Below are positions 20,690 to 32,059 of a stretch of DNA of 64,000 nucleotides, in pieces; position 1 is the stretch's first letter, and every line of letters starts with the position of its first letter. Origin of the DNA: Oreohelix idahoensis (Eukaryota > Mollusca > Gastropoda > Stylommatophora > Oreohelicidae). A model generated the notes under the pieces. That model was not told where the DNA came from and searched no databases. It worked only from the letters and a program-made list of their open reading frames with translations. The stretch covers positions 620,001 to 684,000 of the forward strand of contig JAMPIV010006395.1 in assembly GCA_024509875.1 (NCBI GenBank). The letters are read 5' to 3'. Position numbers and translations under genes: made by a program.

Positions 20690-20990
20690 TTACATAATGG
20701 TGTTGCCAGTCTCACGCACAATCTCATATTAGTCGCCTCTTGCGACGTGTGTCCATATCATCATCATCATGTGTCTGTTAGACACCCTATGTGCAGCTGG
20801 CTCCCTTGCAATAAGCCTGCATAAAGCCTTAACGTGCTCTTGTAGTGGTGGTTCCTGTAACACTTTGTTTTACATGATGAAGTTGGCGCCCCCATGCACA
20901 AACTCATATTCGTACGACATGCATGAGGGAGTAGTAGCTGTATTCTTATTTGTCTCATATGAGACTCTCGGGGACTACGTGGAGCATGTT
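20690..20990 (+). repeat. Dispersed repeat D, two partial copies in tandem
   Basis: The first copy has ATGGTGTTGCCAGTCTCACG and TATTAGTCGCCTCTTGCGAC. The second has GTTCCTGTAACACTTTGTTT, ATGCACAAACTCATATT, GAGGGAGTAGTAGCTGTATT and the end GAGACTCTCGGGGACTAC. Confidence 0.7.
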
Positions 20991-20995
20991 CCTAT

Positions 20996-21355
20996 TTTTT
21001 TTTTTTTTTTTGCGTTCGCCCGCTAATACTCGAGGCGAAATCTCAGGTTATTATTTTATGTCTAACCTGACATTGATTTTACGTGAGTATCCCTTTATTT
21101 CTTGTACAGAGACAGGTGTCCCTCGCCATTCAGGCAAATACTCGCCGATTTCGGAGGTACTCATTGCAGCTGGGTCGGCTCAGGAGCCGCCAGTCCCTGG
21201 TCGACAACACTCCTTCAAATGTCTTCGCCAGGTCTCGAGTTAATCCAGTCCAAATCCCGGTCGACGAAAAATCCTCAAATGCCGTCGCCCGGGTTTGATC
21301 CTGTATCACCCGGTCGCCAGAGCGGTGTTGTAACCACTACGCTAGCGCGGCTCCC
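20996..21355 (-). mobile_element. tRNA-derived SINE with 12-bp target duplication
   Basis: Target duplication GCATGTTCCTAT at 20984-20995 and 21356-21367. On the minus strand the element starts GGGAGCCGCGCTAGCGTAGT, has A-box-like TAGCGTAGTGG and B-box-like GGATCAAACCC, and ends in an A-tail (poly-T on the plus strand from 20996). The head is shared with the SINE at 1035-1304; the body is longer. Confidence 0.9.
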
Positions 21356-21369
21356 GCATGTTCCTATAA

Positions 21370-22700
21370 AGCAGTGTTGTCGATTCCAGTCAACAACTCG
21401 GACTTGAGTCACCACAGCGACTCGAGTCGAGACGACTTGTGATTTAAGCATGAGCGACTCGACTCGAGAAATGCCAATTTTGGTGAACTGACGAACTGTT
21501 CTCATGCATAATGCACTCTTAAAGAAAAAAAAAAAACTAGTCATTTCGCGCCGGCATTTAAAAAGGACGCGGTTCCCCCATGATTAAAATTACTTTTTCG
21601 GCATCCCTTGTGAACAATCACGAGCTGGCTAACTAAAACTCACTTTATTTTTACTATTAAAGCTGAAAACACGCAGGATTTTATCTTTGGAGAGATCAGT
21701 GTTTCTGAAGTAGATCACAACAGCTCATGGGTTGCCAAACACTACCTTAGAGAGTCACTATTCAAGCTTTAATTGCTGAATTATTCCTGCTTGATTCAAG
21801 ATCATTGCGATAACACACTCAATAGGTAATGTTGCCAATCTATGCACGCACTCTTGTGTTATTGATGTTGGTAAACATTGGTAAAACTTTAATTTTAACT
21901 CGGAGAAGCTCCGTCCTGCAGTTGCCACAGTTATGAGCGATGTTTAAAAAAAAAAAAAATTATCATTGCAACAAACGTTATTTCATAATTTATTTGAACA
22001 AACGTTATTTCATAGATTATTTGAACAAACGTTATTTCAAAGATTAGTTGAACAAGCGTGAGTTGTAACAATTTGTGAGAATTCATTCATCACCCTTTAG
22101 TTCCCCAAGGAGCATAGGCCTTGGAACTTATGCCAAGTCTTCCTGTCCTGTGCCATCAGCTCAAGATCTTTCCATGTCTTCTTCATCCCCTTCATAGTTC
22201 ATGTCTGTCTCTAGCCACCTTCTCCGCGTGTTAATTCGTCTACCTCTATCTCTCTTACCCTGGGGATTCCAGAACAACGGCTGCCGTGTATTACTATCAA
22301 CGGGTTTCCTCAATGTGTGTCCTATCCATATCCAGCATCTTCTTCCCATGTTCAAATTTACACTTTGAAGTCTTCCACTGATGAGATTTATTTGGCTTAG
22401 AGAGTAATACCAAACAACAGGGACACAAACAACTTTGAAACATTCGATTTTTATCTGATAAAGCTTTTAATTCTTTTCTTGCAGTAGTTTTCGCTGCTAC
22501 TTTTTTGCCTCGTGGGACAGTTGTAGCCAAGAAACATCCTCTCTGCTTTGATAACTTTATTTTATATATGGTTGTCGTCAAATTTTTCCTAACGAGTCAC
22601 TAGTCGAGCCTCAAGTCTCTTATTACAAGTCTCAAGTAAAGTCGCAAGTCCCTAACATTTATCAAGTCGAGTCCGGAATGGAGCCTATTTGTGATCTAAA
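21370..22700. mobile_element. GACTCGAG-rich DNA element remnant, interrupted by LINE-B
   Basis: The left part (21372-21470) opens CAGTGTTGTCGATTCCAGTC and has repeated GACTCGAG words. The right part (22590-22680) has GAGTCACTAGTCGAGCCTCA and AAGTCGAGTCCGGAATGG. CAGTG-type ends with such words are known in hAT-like elements. Ends are not proven and the interior holds a LINE-B tail. Confidence 0.35.
22097..22580 (-). pseudogene. LINE-B 3' tail fragment
   Basis: The minus strand encodes [32 protein letters not shown] and RRWLETDMNY, then the 3' end with GGCCTATGCTCCTTGG. Further upstream sequence to 22580 is less certain. 5' truncated. Confidence 0.65.
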
Positions 22701-22873
22701 TTCCAATCTGACATTTTGGTATATACCCACAATCGTACTTTATCGAACAATCACCACAAATAATAATAAACGGTATATTTTTACTACTTTTACTATTTTA
22801 TTTACTGACTTTTTTATTCGATAAAGTTATTATTCAGTATTATATTTTAGAACTTTTTTCTTCTCAAGCATAT

Positions 22874-22875
<2 letters not shown>

Positions 22876-22912
<37 letters not shown>

Positions 22913-23003
22913 CCCCCCCCCCCCCTCCCCCCCCCCCCTCCCACCCCCCCCCCCCGCCCCCCCCCGCCCCCCCCCCCTCCACCCTCTCCCCCCCTCTCCC
23001 TCC
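22876..23003. repeat. Poly-C tract of about 110 nt, slightly interrupted
   Basis: Almost pure C with scattered T, G and A. On the other strand it is a G-run long enough to form quadruplexes. Its length is also a usual site of sequencing or assembly error. Confidence 0.9.
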
Positions 23004-23236
23004 AACATTTTTCGAGCCTACAACGTAATGGATTGAATAATACACTTGATACAGCACTAAATCTTTCGCATAAGTGAATTTACGGTGTTAGTTGTTTCAA
23101 GGACACGTGCTCCAGTTTTTATTGCTCACCGAAATATTTCTCCGTATCTGCGCACATAATATTTTCCCCCGCAGTCGGGATGGTTATGTTTACGTAGCCA
23201 AGGGATATTATTGGCCCTAAGCAGTTAAGAGAGTCC

Positions 23237-24724
23237 ATGGCTCCAGACCTGAGAAAATTTCTCACGGAACAGGGTGCTGAGAGAATGGGGGAGATCTTAA
23301 ATGTGGCTGAAAGATATCAGGCAGCCCAGTCTGAGATGGCAGGCATGAAGAAGAAGCATATAGACCATAATATAGCTCCCCAAAACCTAAAACAAATTGA
23401 TAATAGGGATCATAACCCAAGAACTAACCAAAACTATGATAGGCACAGGTTTGACCACCGAGATAGAAACCCGCAATTCAGTGAAAGGAGACACTACAAA
23501 CCAGAAGGGAAATATTGTAAAATTTGTAGGATGAACAATCATAATACTATTGACTGTGGTAGGAAAGTTCCTCCATATCACGCGGCATGCATGGTAACAG
23601 TAGACAAGGGGAGGAAGAAACTGACAGAGAATCATATTGATCTTCAACATCCCCCCACCTGTGAAGAAGTTATATGTAATGGTGCCAGAGTCAGGTGCCT
23701 TTACGATTCCGGTTTGGAATATGACTCAGTTGTGAGTGCAACCCTGGTGCACCCTGACCAGTATACCACAGAGAAAGTGGAGATACAAGGGGCCGTAAAG
23801 GGAATAGCCACCATAACACTTCCAGTAGCCGAGATCAATGTAAAGACAAGATACGTGGAAGGAGTGATTAGAGCAGCCGTGTGTGACGACCCTAACTACC
23901 CGCTGGTGTTAGGAAGTAAGTATGTTTTTCTAGGAAGCCCTGAAAAGCCTGTGGTAATGGCCACGCTCCAGGTCAGGTCGACCCCTAGAAAGGAGGAAAC
24001 ACCACCACTAAACATTCAGCCTAAACAGATGAGAAAGGCCCAGGCAAAGGACAAATCATTAAAACCTTGCTTTGGCAAATTGCCAAACAGCCATACACAC
24101 CCTAGAAAAGGACAATTTTATTTGAAGGAGGGACTGCTCTACAGGAAAGCTAGAGCAGGATCCAAAAGGGAAGGACAACTAGTGTTGCCCAAGAGTTATA
24201 GGGAACAAGCGATGGCACAAGCACATGTTGTACCAGACGGTGGACACCAGAAGATGGGTACCACACGCCAAAGGACATATGTAGCATATTTCTGGCCAGG
24301 CGTAGCTGAAGACATTGAAAAATTTGTTGAGGCCTGCGACCAGTGCAGCAAGGAAAATTCCACAGGGTGGAAAACTAATAATCAGATGCCCGCCAAGCAT
24401 TCTGAAACACATGGGCCAAAAATTAAAGAGGGTAATAATCATAAAAAGGTAGATAACGTAGATAGGAAAACCCCTTTCCAAAACCAGTCTTCCTCGAAAA
24501 CCTTTACATTAGCATCTCTGCGTATGGCACAAAGAGAACGCATAAACAAAGACCAGTTATCCCAGGCTCAATTTGATGCCGCAGTTCGGGAACTGGCCCA
24601 AATTAGCACTGAAGATAATCCGCCAGATTTGAATTCAAAACAAAATGTTAACAGAAGAAAAGTGGGGAGTGGACGAGTGAGCAATTGGGAAAGTGCTCAC
24701 AACGCTTCACAATATGGCTATTAA
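23237..24724 (+). CDS. Gypsy-like gag end + protease + integrase zinc finger, no reverse transcriptase
   Basis: 495 open codons. Residues 1-30 (LRKFLTEQGAERMGEILNVA) resemble the last helices of a SCAN-type capsid domain; the frame stays open upstream to a TAG near 23198. Residues 94-107 form a CX2CX4HX4C zinc knuckle. Residues 155-230 look like a retropepsin: LYDSGLEYD, then YPLVLGSKYV as the second strand. After a short linker, residues about 295-370 form an integrase HHCC finger: KEGLLYRK, LVLPKSYREQAMAQAH, GGHQKM, YFWPGVAEDIEKFVEACDQC. RT, RNase H and the integrase core are absent, yet no stop interrupts the join. The tail (residues 375-495) is unlike known parts. It is either an internally deleted retrotransposon or a domesticated gene; no flanking LTR was recognised. 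Confidence 0.75.
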   Translation: MAPDLRKFLTEQGAERMGEILNVAERYQAAQSEMAGMKKKHIDHNIAPQNLKQIDNRDHNPRTNQNYDRHRFDHRDRNPQFSERRHYKPEGKYCKICRMNNHNTIDCGRKVPPYHAACMVTVDKGRKKLTENHIDLQHPPTCEEVICNGARVRCLYDSGLEYDSVVSATLVHPDQYTTEKVEIQGAVKGIATITLPVAEINVKTRYVEGVIRAAVCDDPNYPLVLGSKYVFLGSPEKPVVMATLQVRSTPRKEETPPLNIQPKQMRKAQAKDKSLKPCFGKLPNSHTHPRKGQFYLKEGLLYRKARAGSKREGQLVLPKSYREQAMAQAHVVPDGGHQKMGTTRQRTYVAYFWPGVAEDIEKFVEACDQCSKENSTGWKTNNQMPAKHSETHGPKIKEGNNHKKVDNVDRKTPFQNQSSSKTFTLASLRMAQRERINKDQLSQAQFDAAVRELAQISTEDNPPDLNSKQNVNRRKVGSGRVSNWESAHNASQYGY

Positions 24725-24729
24725 TTTAG

Positions 24730-27700
24730 CAGTATAAGGGCACTGGTGACATTGGTAGTCACCCGACCCCACACCGTCCACGGGGAAGTATTGTACGGAC
24801 CCTGGATGGAGATCACCCACATAGTATAGCAATGCTAAGGGCGAATCGATTTCTGATGCAGAAAAATTCATTTCCCCGCATATGACATTATTTCACCAAA
24901 ATTGTCGGTAGGCGGAGAATACAGTTGGTGAATCTGGCCTCCATTTGAGTGGCGCATTATAGAATCATATATGAAAAATAGTAAAGGGTGTTTCCACATT
25001 AAGTCAAGCCGGCGCGCAGACAAAGTGTTGGCTATGAACATTTCGGAGGAACATAATGAATCCCTGAGTTGCCTCGGATTGAGGATATTCCGAATGTTTT
25101 ATACCGGCTGATAATGAGATTACTGGAATCCCTACATAACTCTGCCATCACCATTTTATAGGTTATCCCCTCATAATTATTGCAAACTTGAGGGACATCT
25201 ATTATCTCTGGATATGTCATAGGACAGACTCCGTGAGAAGGAATGGTGAAAATTGATTTATATCAGCATAGGACAGACAGTAATATCTGCAGCTGAAATA
25301 GATTCTTGGAATTACAGAGGTCTGAGGCAGCTTTCTTGAGTTGTGCTTACTTTATACGACCCAACTGCAATAAATCCATGATCACTTTAAGGCAGAGTAA
25401 AGCAGAGTTGATCGTGGTTGTCATACAGATATTGAAAGTTGCATTACCATTGCAAGCTTTTCTAAAGCTTTTCTATGTACAACACGCTCACATATGTCTC
25501 GAGATTTCCTCGATTGAACTGTATAATATAGTTGTTTATAAGTAGAAAATAACCTAGGAATAAAAGAGCTAAGTTAGGGAGATCGTTGTCGCCGACGCCG
25601 CAAGTCATTGCTAAAATTTTATGCCTCGATCTTGAGACAAACGCTAATTTCCATAGAATTGTACTCCCAAAATGCTAGTAAATAAAACAGCCCGTGTGTT
25701 AGTGACTAACAGCTTCTACTATGCCAGTCGGGAATCCAATGTATGCTGTAGAAATGCTGGTTAATTATCTCGCTAGCAAAGCCACTAGATTTTAGTACCG
25801 CTTGCGTGAAACTAACGTCACAGTTCAAGCTTAGCTTTCAAAGCAAGAGAGAGAGAGAAGAAAACGTGTAAAAACGAATACACGAAGGCATAAAATTGAG
25901 AGATAAATGTCGTAGCATGGCAGAAACGCGACGTCACAAGTTGCAGATCCCCCTTTTTCTCGACACGCGTTAGTGGCACATATTCACGCTGTTAGACTCG
26001 TCAGCCGATATAAACACACACACACAAGTCGCATTTCTAGCTAGAAGTAGTGCTAAAGTAGTGATTCTACAAACGTGTTGTTAAAAATTTGGTAACGTAC
26101 TACAAGGATCTGCTGCGTTCTGCATGAGAGCGATAGTTAAAAAGGAAAGGAAAAAATTAAGGTTAACGTGAGATTTTTTTGAATATGCAGTACTGAATGG
26201 GGGGATGAGACGGAGTATCGGACTAGGAGTGTCACTAGTCGTGTTTACTAATTTGAATAGGAGAGATAGGAAATATTTTTTTGAAGCATTGTAGAAATAA
26301 AACGATACTAGGCATTAGAAATAAATACAAGAATAAAATAATGTAATGACTGTGCGATAGATAACAACAGGATCAATAAGTATGTATCAGAATTTAAAAC
26401 TATTAAGAAATAAAGAAGTTGGACAGAAGACAGATAGACGAACGGACTTGAAAATCTTTCTCAGTTTGCCCGTAGTGGGGGTAGAGGGGAAGGAGTCCTA
26501 ATTTTGAATATTTGAGGTCAGTTTTGAAAAAAGAACGCTAGAAGCCAAACGGTCCCTGATTGACTGTGGTGTAATATACTAACGATTGAATAAAAGCAAT
26601 TAGTAGTTGGTATTCGGGGCCACTTGTCAAAAAGAATTCATTCACTAAAGTTGTTTTAAGACAAGAAAGGAGTGCATTCTTGTTTGCTATCCTGCACTAG
26701 CAGCGATCTGGATTGTTGCCATATATCGCAATATTCAACTATTTAGTGTTTATATTTCTTTGATGCGGTAAGAATGAAAACCTTTATATTGTCAATTTTA
26801 TCATTATTTTGTATGCATTATTGAATCAGTATGAACCTTATGGGGGAAAACGTTTATCTAGAGGGAAGTCAACATCAAACACTGTTTTGTTTCACAGCGT
26901 TGTTAGGAAATGTATTAACCTGTTGTAGAAAAGCCAGACAGGCTTTCTACCATATTGGGAGAAAAGAAAATTAAATATTAATGAAAAAATGTTGTATTAT
27001 GACATAAGACCAGGAAGATCACTGGCCGTCTTCTTCAGCAAGTCACCGTGATTGTACATGACTTGATATTATTAATGTAAAATGTTTCCTTTGTCAAGGA
27101 AAGTGTCAAACGGTGGTTTGAAAGTTATTTATCCATGAAGGGGGTACCAACCAAATTGAGAACGTTAACTAATTGTTTAGTTACCATAGTGATGTCTGAT
27201 GATATTGCAAATGTTAGAGTAGGGAAAGAGAGAGACTATTAGTTGCTGAGTTGGACACATTTATATTGTTCCAGGGTTTCTTCTACGTTTGAAAGTGAGC
27301 CCAGGTGATCAAATACCTGACCATAAGTTCTGCAGTGAGGCCATATCTACTGATTGCCTGCACATAAATATATTACAAGAAGTAGAAGCATGACTTGGCA
27401 GTGGAAGCTGACATAGTATACTTCAGTTAGCCTGTTACCAGAAATCCCAGATAAGCAATCGTGTCTGGGGTATTTGATATCGCAAAGAATCCAACTCTCA
27501 ATTTCCCAAAATATATTGTGTCAGACAGTGATGAATCCAACCGTTCGAATAACCTGTACCATTTTCTAGGAGCAAGGAATACTTGACACTTTTCTAGCTT
27601 GACTCATATAAATAATTGTGGGAAAACACAGACTCACTTATATTTGTGAATTAATTGCTGTAAATATTTATATTATCATTTTGAGTTGATTATTCCTGTG

Positions 27701-28200
27701 TCTAAAAGAATAACAAAGATACGGGAAAATAAATTGTAAAAAATATGTTAAATTGAAAACTTAACCAGTGACTTGTTTAATCATTGTTTATTAGTAATAG
27801 GTGTAGTTGTTGTCCTGTTTATACACTTCATCACATTGCATATACCCTAGACACTTGCTAGACAACATACACACACCATTACACTTCAGTAGGGGAAGAT
27901 ATACAATCGGGTGAGGTCATTGGTGGAAGCAGACAGGTTCCCTGTAAACTTATCTGAATGTAATAAACCTCAGGGGCTTGCATAGCTGATCTCACACCTG
28001 ATAGAATTAAAATTCATAATATTTATAGAATAACACCAAATCCATACAGTTAGCACAAATAACTGATGATGGTAAGTTTAATATTGTTTAGGGGTGAATT
28101 GATTGAGGCAGACTTCTACATGGAATGGGTTGTCTTTCTATTCCAGGTTATATTACGAATTTACCTCGTGGCTGCATTAAAGTGAGAAGAGGAGCGTGTG
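24730..28200. other. Large region without recognised genes
   Basis: About 3.4 kb of AT-rich sequence. I see only short simple repeats, such as (AC)n near 26020 and GAGAGA near 25850. It may contain the untranslated parts of the retroelement at 23237-24724, but no pair of direct repeats was found. Small open frames (25032-25220, 25306-25545) show no protein-like features. Confidence 0.4.
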
Positions 28201-28330
28201 GGAGTTGAGAACTCCATATAAAGCCTGGAGATAGACCCCATCTTCTCAGCCAGGAGTCACAAAGTTGGTGATCCTGACTACTATTGAAAGAACAGCAGCA
28301 GCAACAGTCTAAAGTTAAGTCCTTTAAGAA
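28195..28330 (+). promoter_or_regulatory. TATA-containing promoter-like segment, possible LTR remnant
   Basis: AACTCCATATAAAGCCTGGA is a good TATA context. About 25-30 bp on follows CATCTTCTCAGCCAGGAGTC, similar in layout to the U3/R border of an LTR. There is no supporting second copy in the window. Confidence 0.25.
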
Positions 28331-28769
28331 GGCAATGTCAGTTTATCCAAACTCATTCACCCAAGAAAACTTAAATTCCGTTGTATGATGAGAGTATCAG
28401 ACCTTACAGTGTAGGACTAGTAGCATTATCAATATTAGGAGCATGAACTGTGTGTGTAGTCATTCCAGTGACCTCTTAACAGAAATGGAACAGATTTTCC
28501 AAAATATTTATTTTATTATGTAAATAAGCATTTTCTTGATTTTGAGAATTCCTTACCAAAAATATTGAGGTTCAGGACAATTAAATTGTACAGAAAATTT
28601 CATACAGCCTTGCTTAACTAATTTTGTTAAAGTTGAAGTTCTGTTTGAAATAAATCATTAATTATACTAAATACATTCCCCTAGACCCGTAGCTAAATCA
28701 ATTTGGGATCAGAAGAGGTAGCGGTTAGGGACTCAGAGTACATCATCATCATCTTCTCTGAGAACTTAC

Positions 28770-29017
28770 ATAGCTTGACCCCACTTTGATATCTATACCC
28801 CCTTGCTCTTTTCAGAGAAGGGGATATTACTTATAAGACCAGTCTCTTATCTGGCACTATCCTGGTATCATCTGATACACCTATTTGTCCAGGATAGCCC
28901 ATCTTTTAATAACATCAAAACCTCTTATGACAACATCCCCAAAGGTATTTTCTACAGACAACTGGCACGTGGCAAAAGAACAGCCGGACGACCGCTGCTG
29001 AGATTCAAAGATGTGTG
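28770..29017 (+). pseudogene. LINE C-terminal tail, left part
   Basis: Encodes IFYRQLARGKRTAGRPLLRF, KDVC, the GRP-rich tail of a LINE ORF2. The frame carries on after SINE-G copy 3 as RDMKALDINLSAWGDEAPI (29340-29460). Confidence 0.6.
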
Positions 29018-29029
29018 TTAGAGAGACAT

Positions 29030-29339
29030 CTTCTTCTTCTTCTTCTTCGTTCGTCCTGAAAAGGACGGTGGTTGCGTTGTGTCTGTTTACGCCTAAGCTG
29101 TGATATCTGCACCTTTCGGTCGACACATCCGACTTCTGCATGGCATTTTTTAGGACCGGGTTTGCCTTCCCATTTCGATCCACACTCACTCAGCCAGACT
29201 GCACAGCTGCAGACTGTTTCCAGGACCACCACGTGGAGGTGGAGTGCGGTCTTGACCAGCTCTGGTTCGCTGGTCCTGACGCAGGCAGTCAAGCTACGAG
29301 TCGCTGTCTGCGGTCTCTATTGCTGCGTCTTGAGGTCCC
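29030..29339 (-). mobile_element. SINE-G copy 3 with 12-bp target duplication
   Basis: TTAGAGAGACAT at 29018-29029 and 29340-29351. On the minus strand the unit runs from GGGACCTCAAGACGCAGC to the hairpin and (GAA)n (TTCTTC on the plus strand at 29030-29048). It interrupts the LINE tail at KDVC/RDMKA, so it is younger than that LINE. Confidence 0.93.
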
Positions 29340-29460
29340 TTAGAGAGACATGAAGGCACTGGACATAAATCTATCAGCCTGGGGGGATGAAGCTCCTATC
29401 GCACCAAGAGGTGATGCTCCCTACAGCGCCACCTCAAATACATTATATAAGAATATATAG
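29340..29460 (+). pseudogene. LINE C-terminal tail, right part
   Basis: Continuation of the LINE tail at 28770-29017: RDMKALDINLSAWGDEAP. Ends near a simple AAG/TAT-rich sequence. Confidence 0.55.
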
Positions 29461-29639
29461 AAAGAAGAATATATGGAAGAGGTAGGATTGCTTACAAGCA
29501 GAATAAGTGACACATTACAGGAGTACATTCTTATTCACCAGGTACCACGACATGTCACTGGACCAACATCTGAAATTTTCTTCATTCACTTTCAGACATG
29601 GACTTGAATATAATTAAAGAAAGCAGTGGTCAGCTAGAG

Positions 29640-30012
29640 GCTGTTGTAGCTTGGCAGAGTTTTTCCAGGAATGGTGCTGGCCTTATGCGGTTTCTTCTGT
29701 CTCTAGTTCTATTCTCCGTGTTTCATTCTGGTTCTGCCTCTGTCTTTCTTACCCTGGGGGTTCCAGATCAAGGACTGCATTGCAATACTATCAACAGATT
29801 TCTTCCATGTGTGTCCTATCCAACTTTTCTCTTCTCTTCTTCCACTGGTTCTTTTCTGGTTTTGTCATCAGTTCCACAATAGCGACCTTATCATACCATA
29901 TCAATCCTTCCATTCTACGCAAGCACCATTTTATAAAATTGCGTGGCTTTTTTTTGGTTGTTGTTTTTGTTGTTCTCTATGTTTCAGAATCATACATTAC
30001 TTTCGTTGGAGA
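29640..30012 (-). pseudogene. LINE-B 3' tail
   Basis: The minus strand matches 61420-61830: VMYDSETWR, the AAAACCAGAAAAGAACCAGT region and the CCCCCAGGGTAAGAAAGACA segment. It is separated from its own RT (30209-30840) by about 200 bp of unrelated sequence. Confidence 0.6.
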
Positions 30013-30208
30013 AAGAGATGTGTGCACAAAGTAAGTTAATACTAAGAGTTAATGTTTATTCGCCAGGCACGTAAAGAGAGAACCCTGGACATTACATTCC
30101 TACCAATATTGGATACACATAAACAGTCGTGCAAACGCAAAAGGCATGAATAAGCACGAAAAATATAAATAAACCACACACCCTCAACAAGAGCTCACTT
30201 GACATTTG
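30012..30208. mobile_element. ~200-bp insertion inside LINE-B, class unknown
   Basis: LINE-B reads NSNVK then [10 protein letters not shown] in the intact copy at 61405-61440; here those two parts are separated by this segment. It contains AGTTAATGTTTATTCGCCAG and ACACCCTCAACAAGAGCTCA. No A-tail or clear target duplication. Confidence 0.4.
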
Positions 30209-30840
30209 AGTTGAAGATTCTCATTTTTGTGTTGGACTTGATCTCCATATGTTTCCCAACGCAATGATCGCTCCTCTAGCTTTTTCTTAGTCTAATTTTG
30301 ATATAATTGTCTGTCCCTCCAACTGTGTCTATATTGCTGCCAAGATTGTGTATGATCTACATCTTGTAGTGGTGTTTCTTCAAGTTCAGTTTTATTATCA
30401 TTTCCTGCATTTATTCTCATTATCTTTGTCTTTTCCCTGTGTATTTTAAGACCCACTTGCTGTGACCTCTCATTTGATATTTTCATTTTATATTGCACGT
30501 GATTACTGTTATGGGACAGAAGAGCCAAATCATCAGCAAAATCTGATCATCACGCTCTTTCGTCAGATTCCATTGGATTCCATATCTGTTGTGTGATCTT
30601 GATGTTTTCATAACCCAATCTATTGCTAGTAAGAAAAGAAATGGAGACAGGAGGCCGTTGTTTTCATAACCCAAATCTTCTTCCAGTGAGAAGAGAAATG
30701 GTAACAAGAAACATCCCTGCCACATGCCAGCTCTTAATCTCAGACAGTTCTGTATGCATGTCATGTTTTCATATATTTCCATTATTAAGTTAATGATCTT
30801 CAGCGGGACTCTATAAGATCGCACCAGTTTCCAAAGTGAT
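30209..30840 (-). pseudogene. LINE-B reverse transcriptase fragment
   Basis: Minus strand: RSYRVPLKIINLIMEIYENM, LRAGMWQGCFLLPFLFSL (the GVRQGCxLSPxLF motif, decayed), LAIDWVMKT, then the palm residue (ADD box lost to a frameshift near LLMIWLF), SNERSQQVGLKIHREKTKIM and [16 protein letters not shown] duplicated segment near 30625-30690 repeats the LLPFLF region. Confidence 0.7.
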
Positions 30841-31039
30841 TCTTTGTCTAAACTTAGTGCACAAATCCAGTATAAAGTTGTGAGTTCAGTTAAAAGCTTT
30901 GTTCAGCAATGACGAGCAATGTGGCTATTTGGTATGTACTATTTTTTTTAAAACAAAAAATATTCCGTTCAACCCTTGATGGGTTATAATTAGGATGTCT
31001 TCTTCTTCTTTGATCCTTAGCCGCCGACCGTCAAAGCAG

Positions 31040-32059
31040 TCAGTGGCCATCACGCCTAGTAACGTCTTGTAGGGTAACAACAAATTGATTCCACTTTGCT
31101 CGGTCGGTGGCCATCCTTCGTACAGTGCCCCAACTCTGGTTCATTCTTTGCATCTCAGCCTCCACAGTCCTCTGCCAAATTGTTTTTGGTCGGCCTCTCT
31201 TTCGTTTTCCTTCAGGGGTCCATAGCATAGCTGTTCTTGTGATGGCATCGGGGTCTCTTCTGAGGATATGGCCAACCCAGCTCCAGCGTCTACCAGCTAT
31301 GATGGTGTGCATGTCCTCTTGCTTGCTCCGAGTAAGCAGATCTTGGTTGGTGATGGTATTCGGCCAAAAGATTCGGCGAATTTTTCTTAGGCATGTTGTG
31401 TGAAAAGAGGACAATTTCGACATTTCCTTCTCTGTAACTCTCCAGCATTCCGCACCATAGAGAAGCACAGAAAGCACACAGCTCTGATATAATCTTAATT
31501 TTGTGCTTGTGCTGTATTGAGAGGACTTCCAGATGTTGTTTAGGCTAAAAATAGGCTGTTCTTGCTTTGTTCATTCTGTTGTTGATGTCTTTGCTTGCTC
31601 CGCCGTCTGGTGTTACTATGCATCCTAGGTATGTGAAGGTGTCTGTCTGTACCAGTTGCTGATTCCTTACTGATATGGGCTCAGGGTTGCTCACATTGAG
31701 CGTCATGACTTCTGACTTCTTTAGATTGATGTTCAAGCCCACCTGCTGGCTAAATTTATTAAGTCTATCCGTTTTTTCCTGGATGTGTTGATGTGAATGT
31801 GCTAGTAGTGCAATGTCATCTGCATATTCCAGATCTTCCAATGTAGAAAATGTAGTCCATCTTATTCCTCTTGGACTACCCTCTGTTGTCTGGCGCATCA
31901 CCCAGTCTATGACTGTTAAAAATAGAGTGGTTGATAAGAGGCATCTCTGTCGTACTCCTGTCTTCACTTCAAAGGTTAGGTTGCTCTGCCCAACGCTACA
32001 CGTAAAGTTGGCATAGAGGCTTTTTATGATTGACACTATGCAGCTTGGAATTCCATAAG
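31040..32059 (-). pseudogene. LINE-A reverse transcriptase, C-terminal half
   Basis: Minus strand: SIIKSLYANFTCSVGQ, TGVRQRCLLSTTLFLTVIDW (RT motif with G>R and P>T changes), LEYADDIALLAHS (catalytic YADD intact), VGLNINLKKSEVMTLN, TFTYLGCIV. After a frameshift near 31545-31480 follow [59 protein letters not shown] and a stop at 31040. Confidence 0.85.

Noticed and set aside
22830..23057. Gly-rich frame on the minus strand
   Set aside because: Translation of the poly-C tract.
25000..28300. LTRs for the gag-protease frame
   Set aside because: No pair of direct repeats around 23237-24724 was found by eye; only a single TATA-like segment at 28228.
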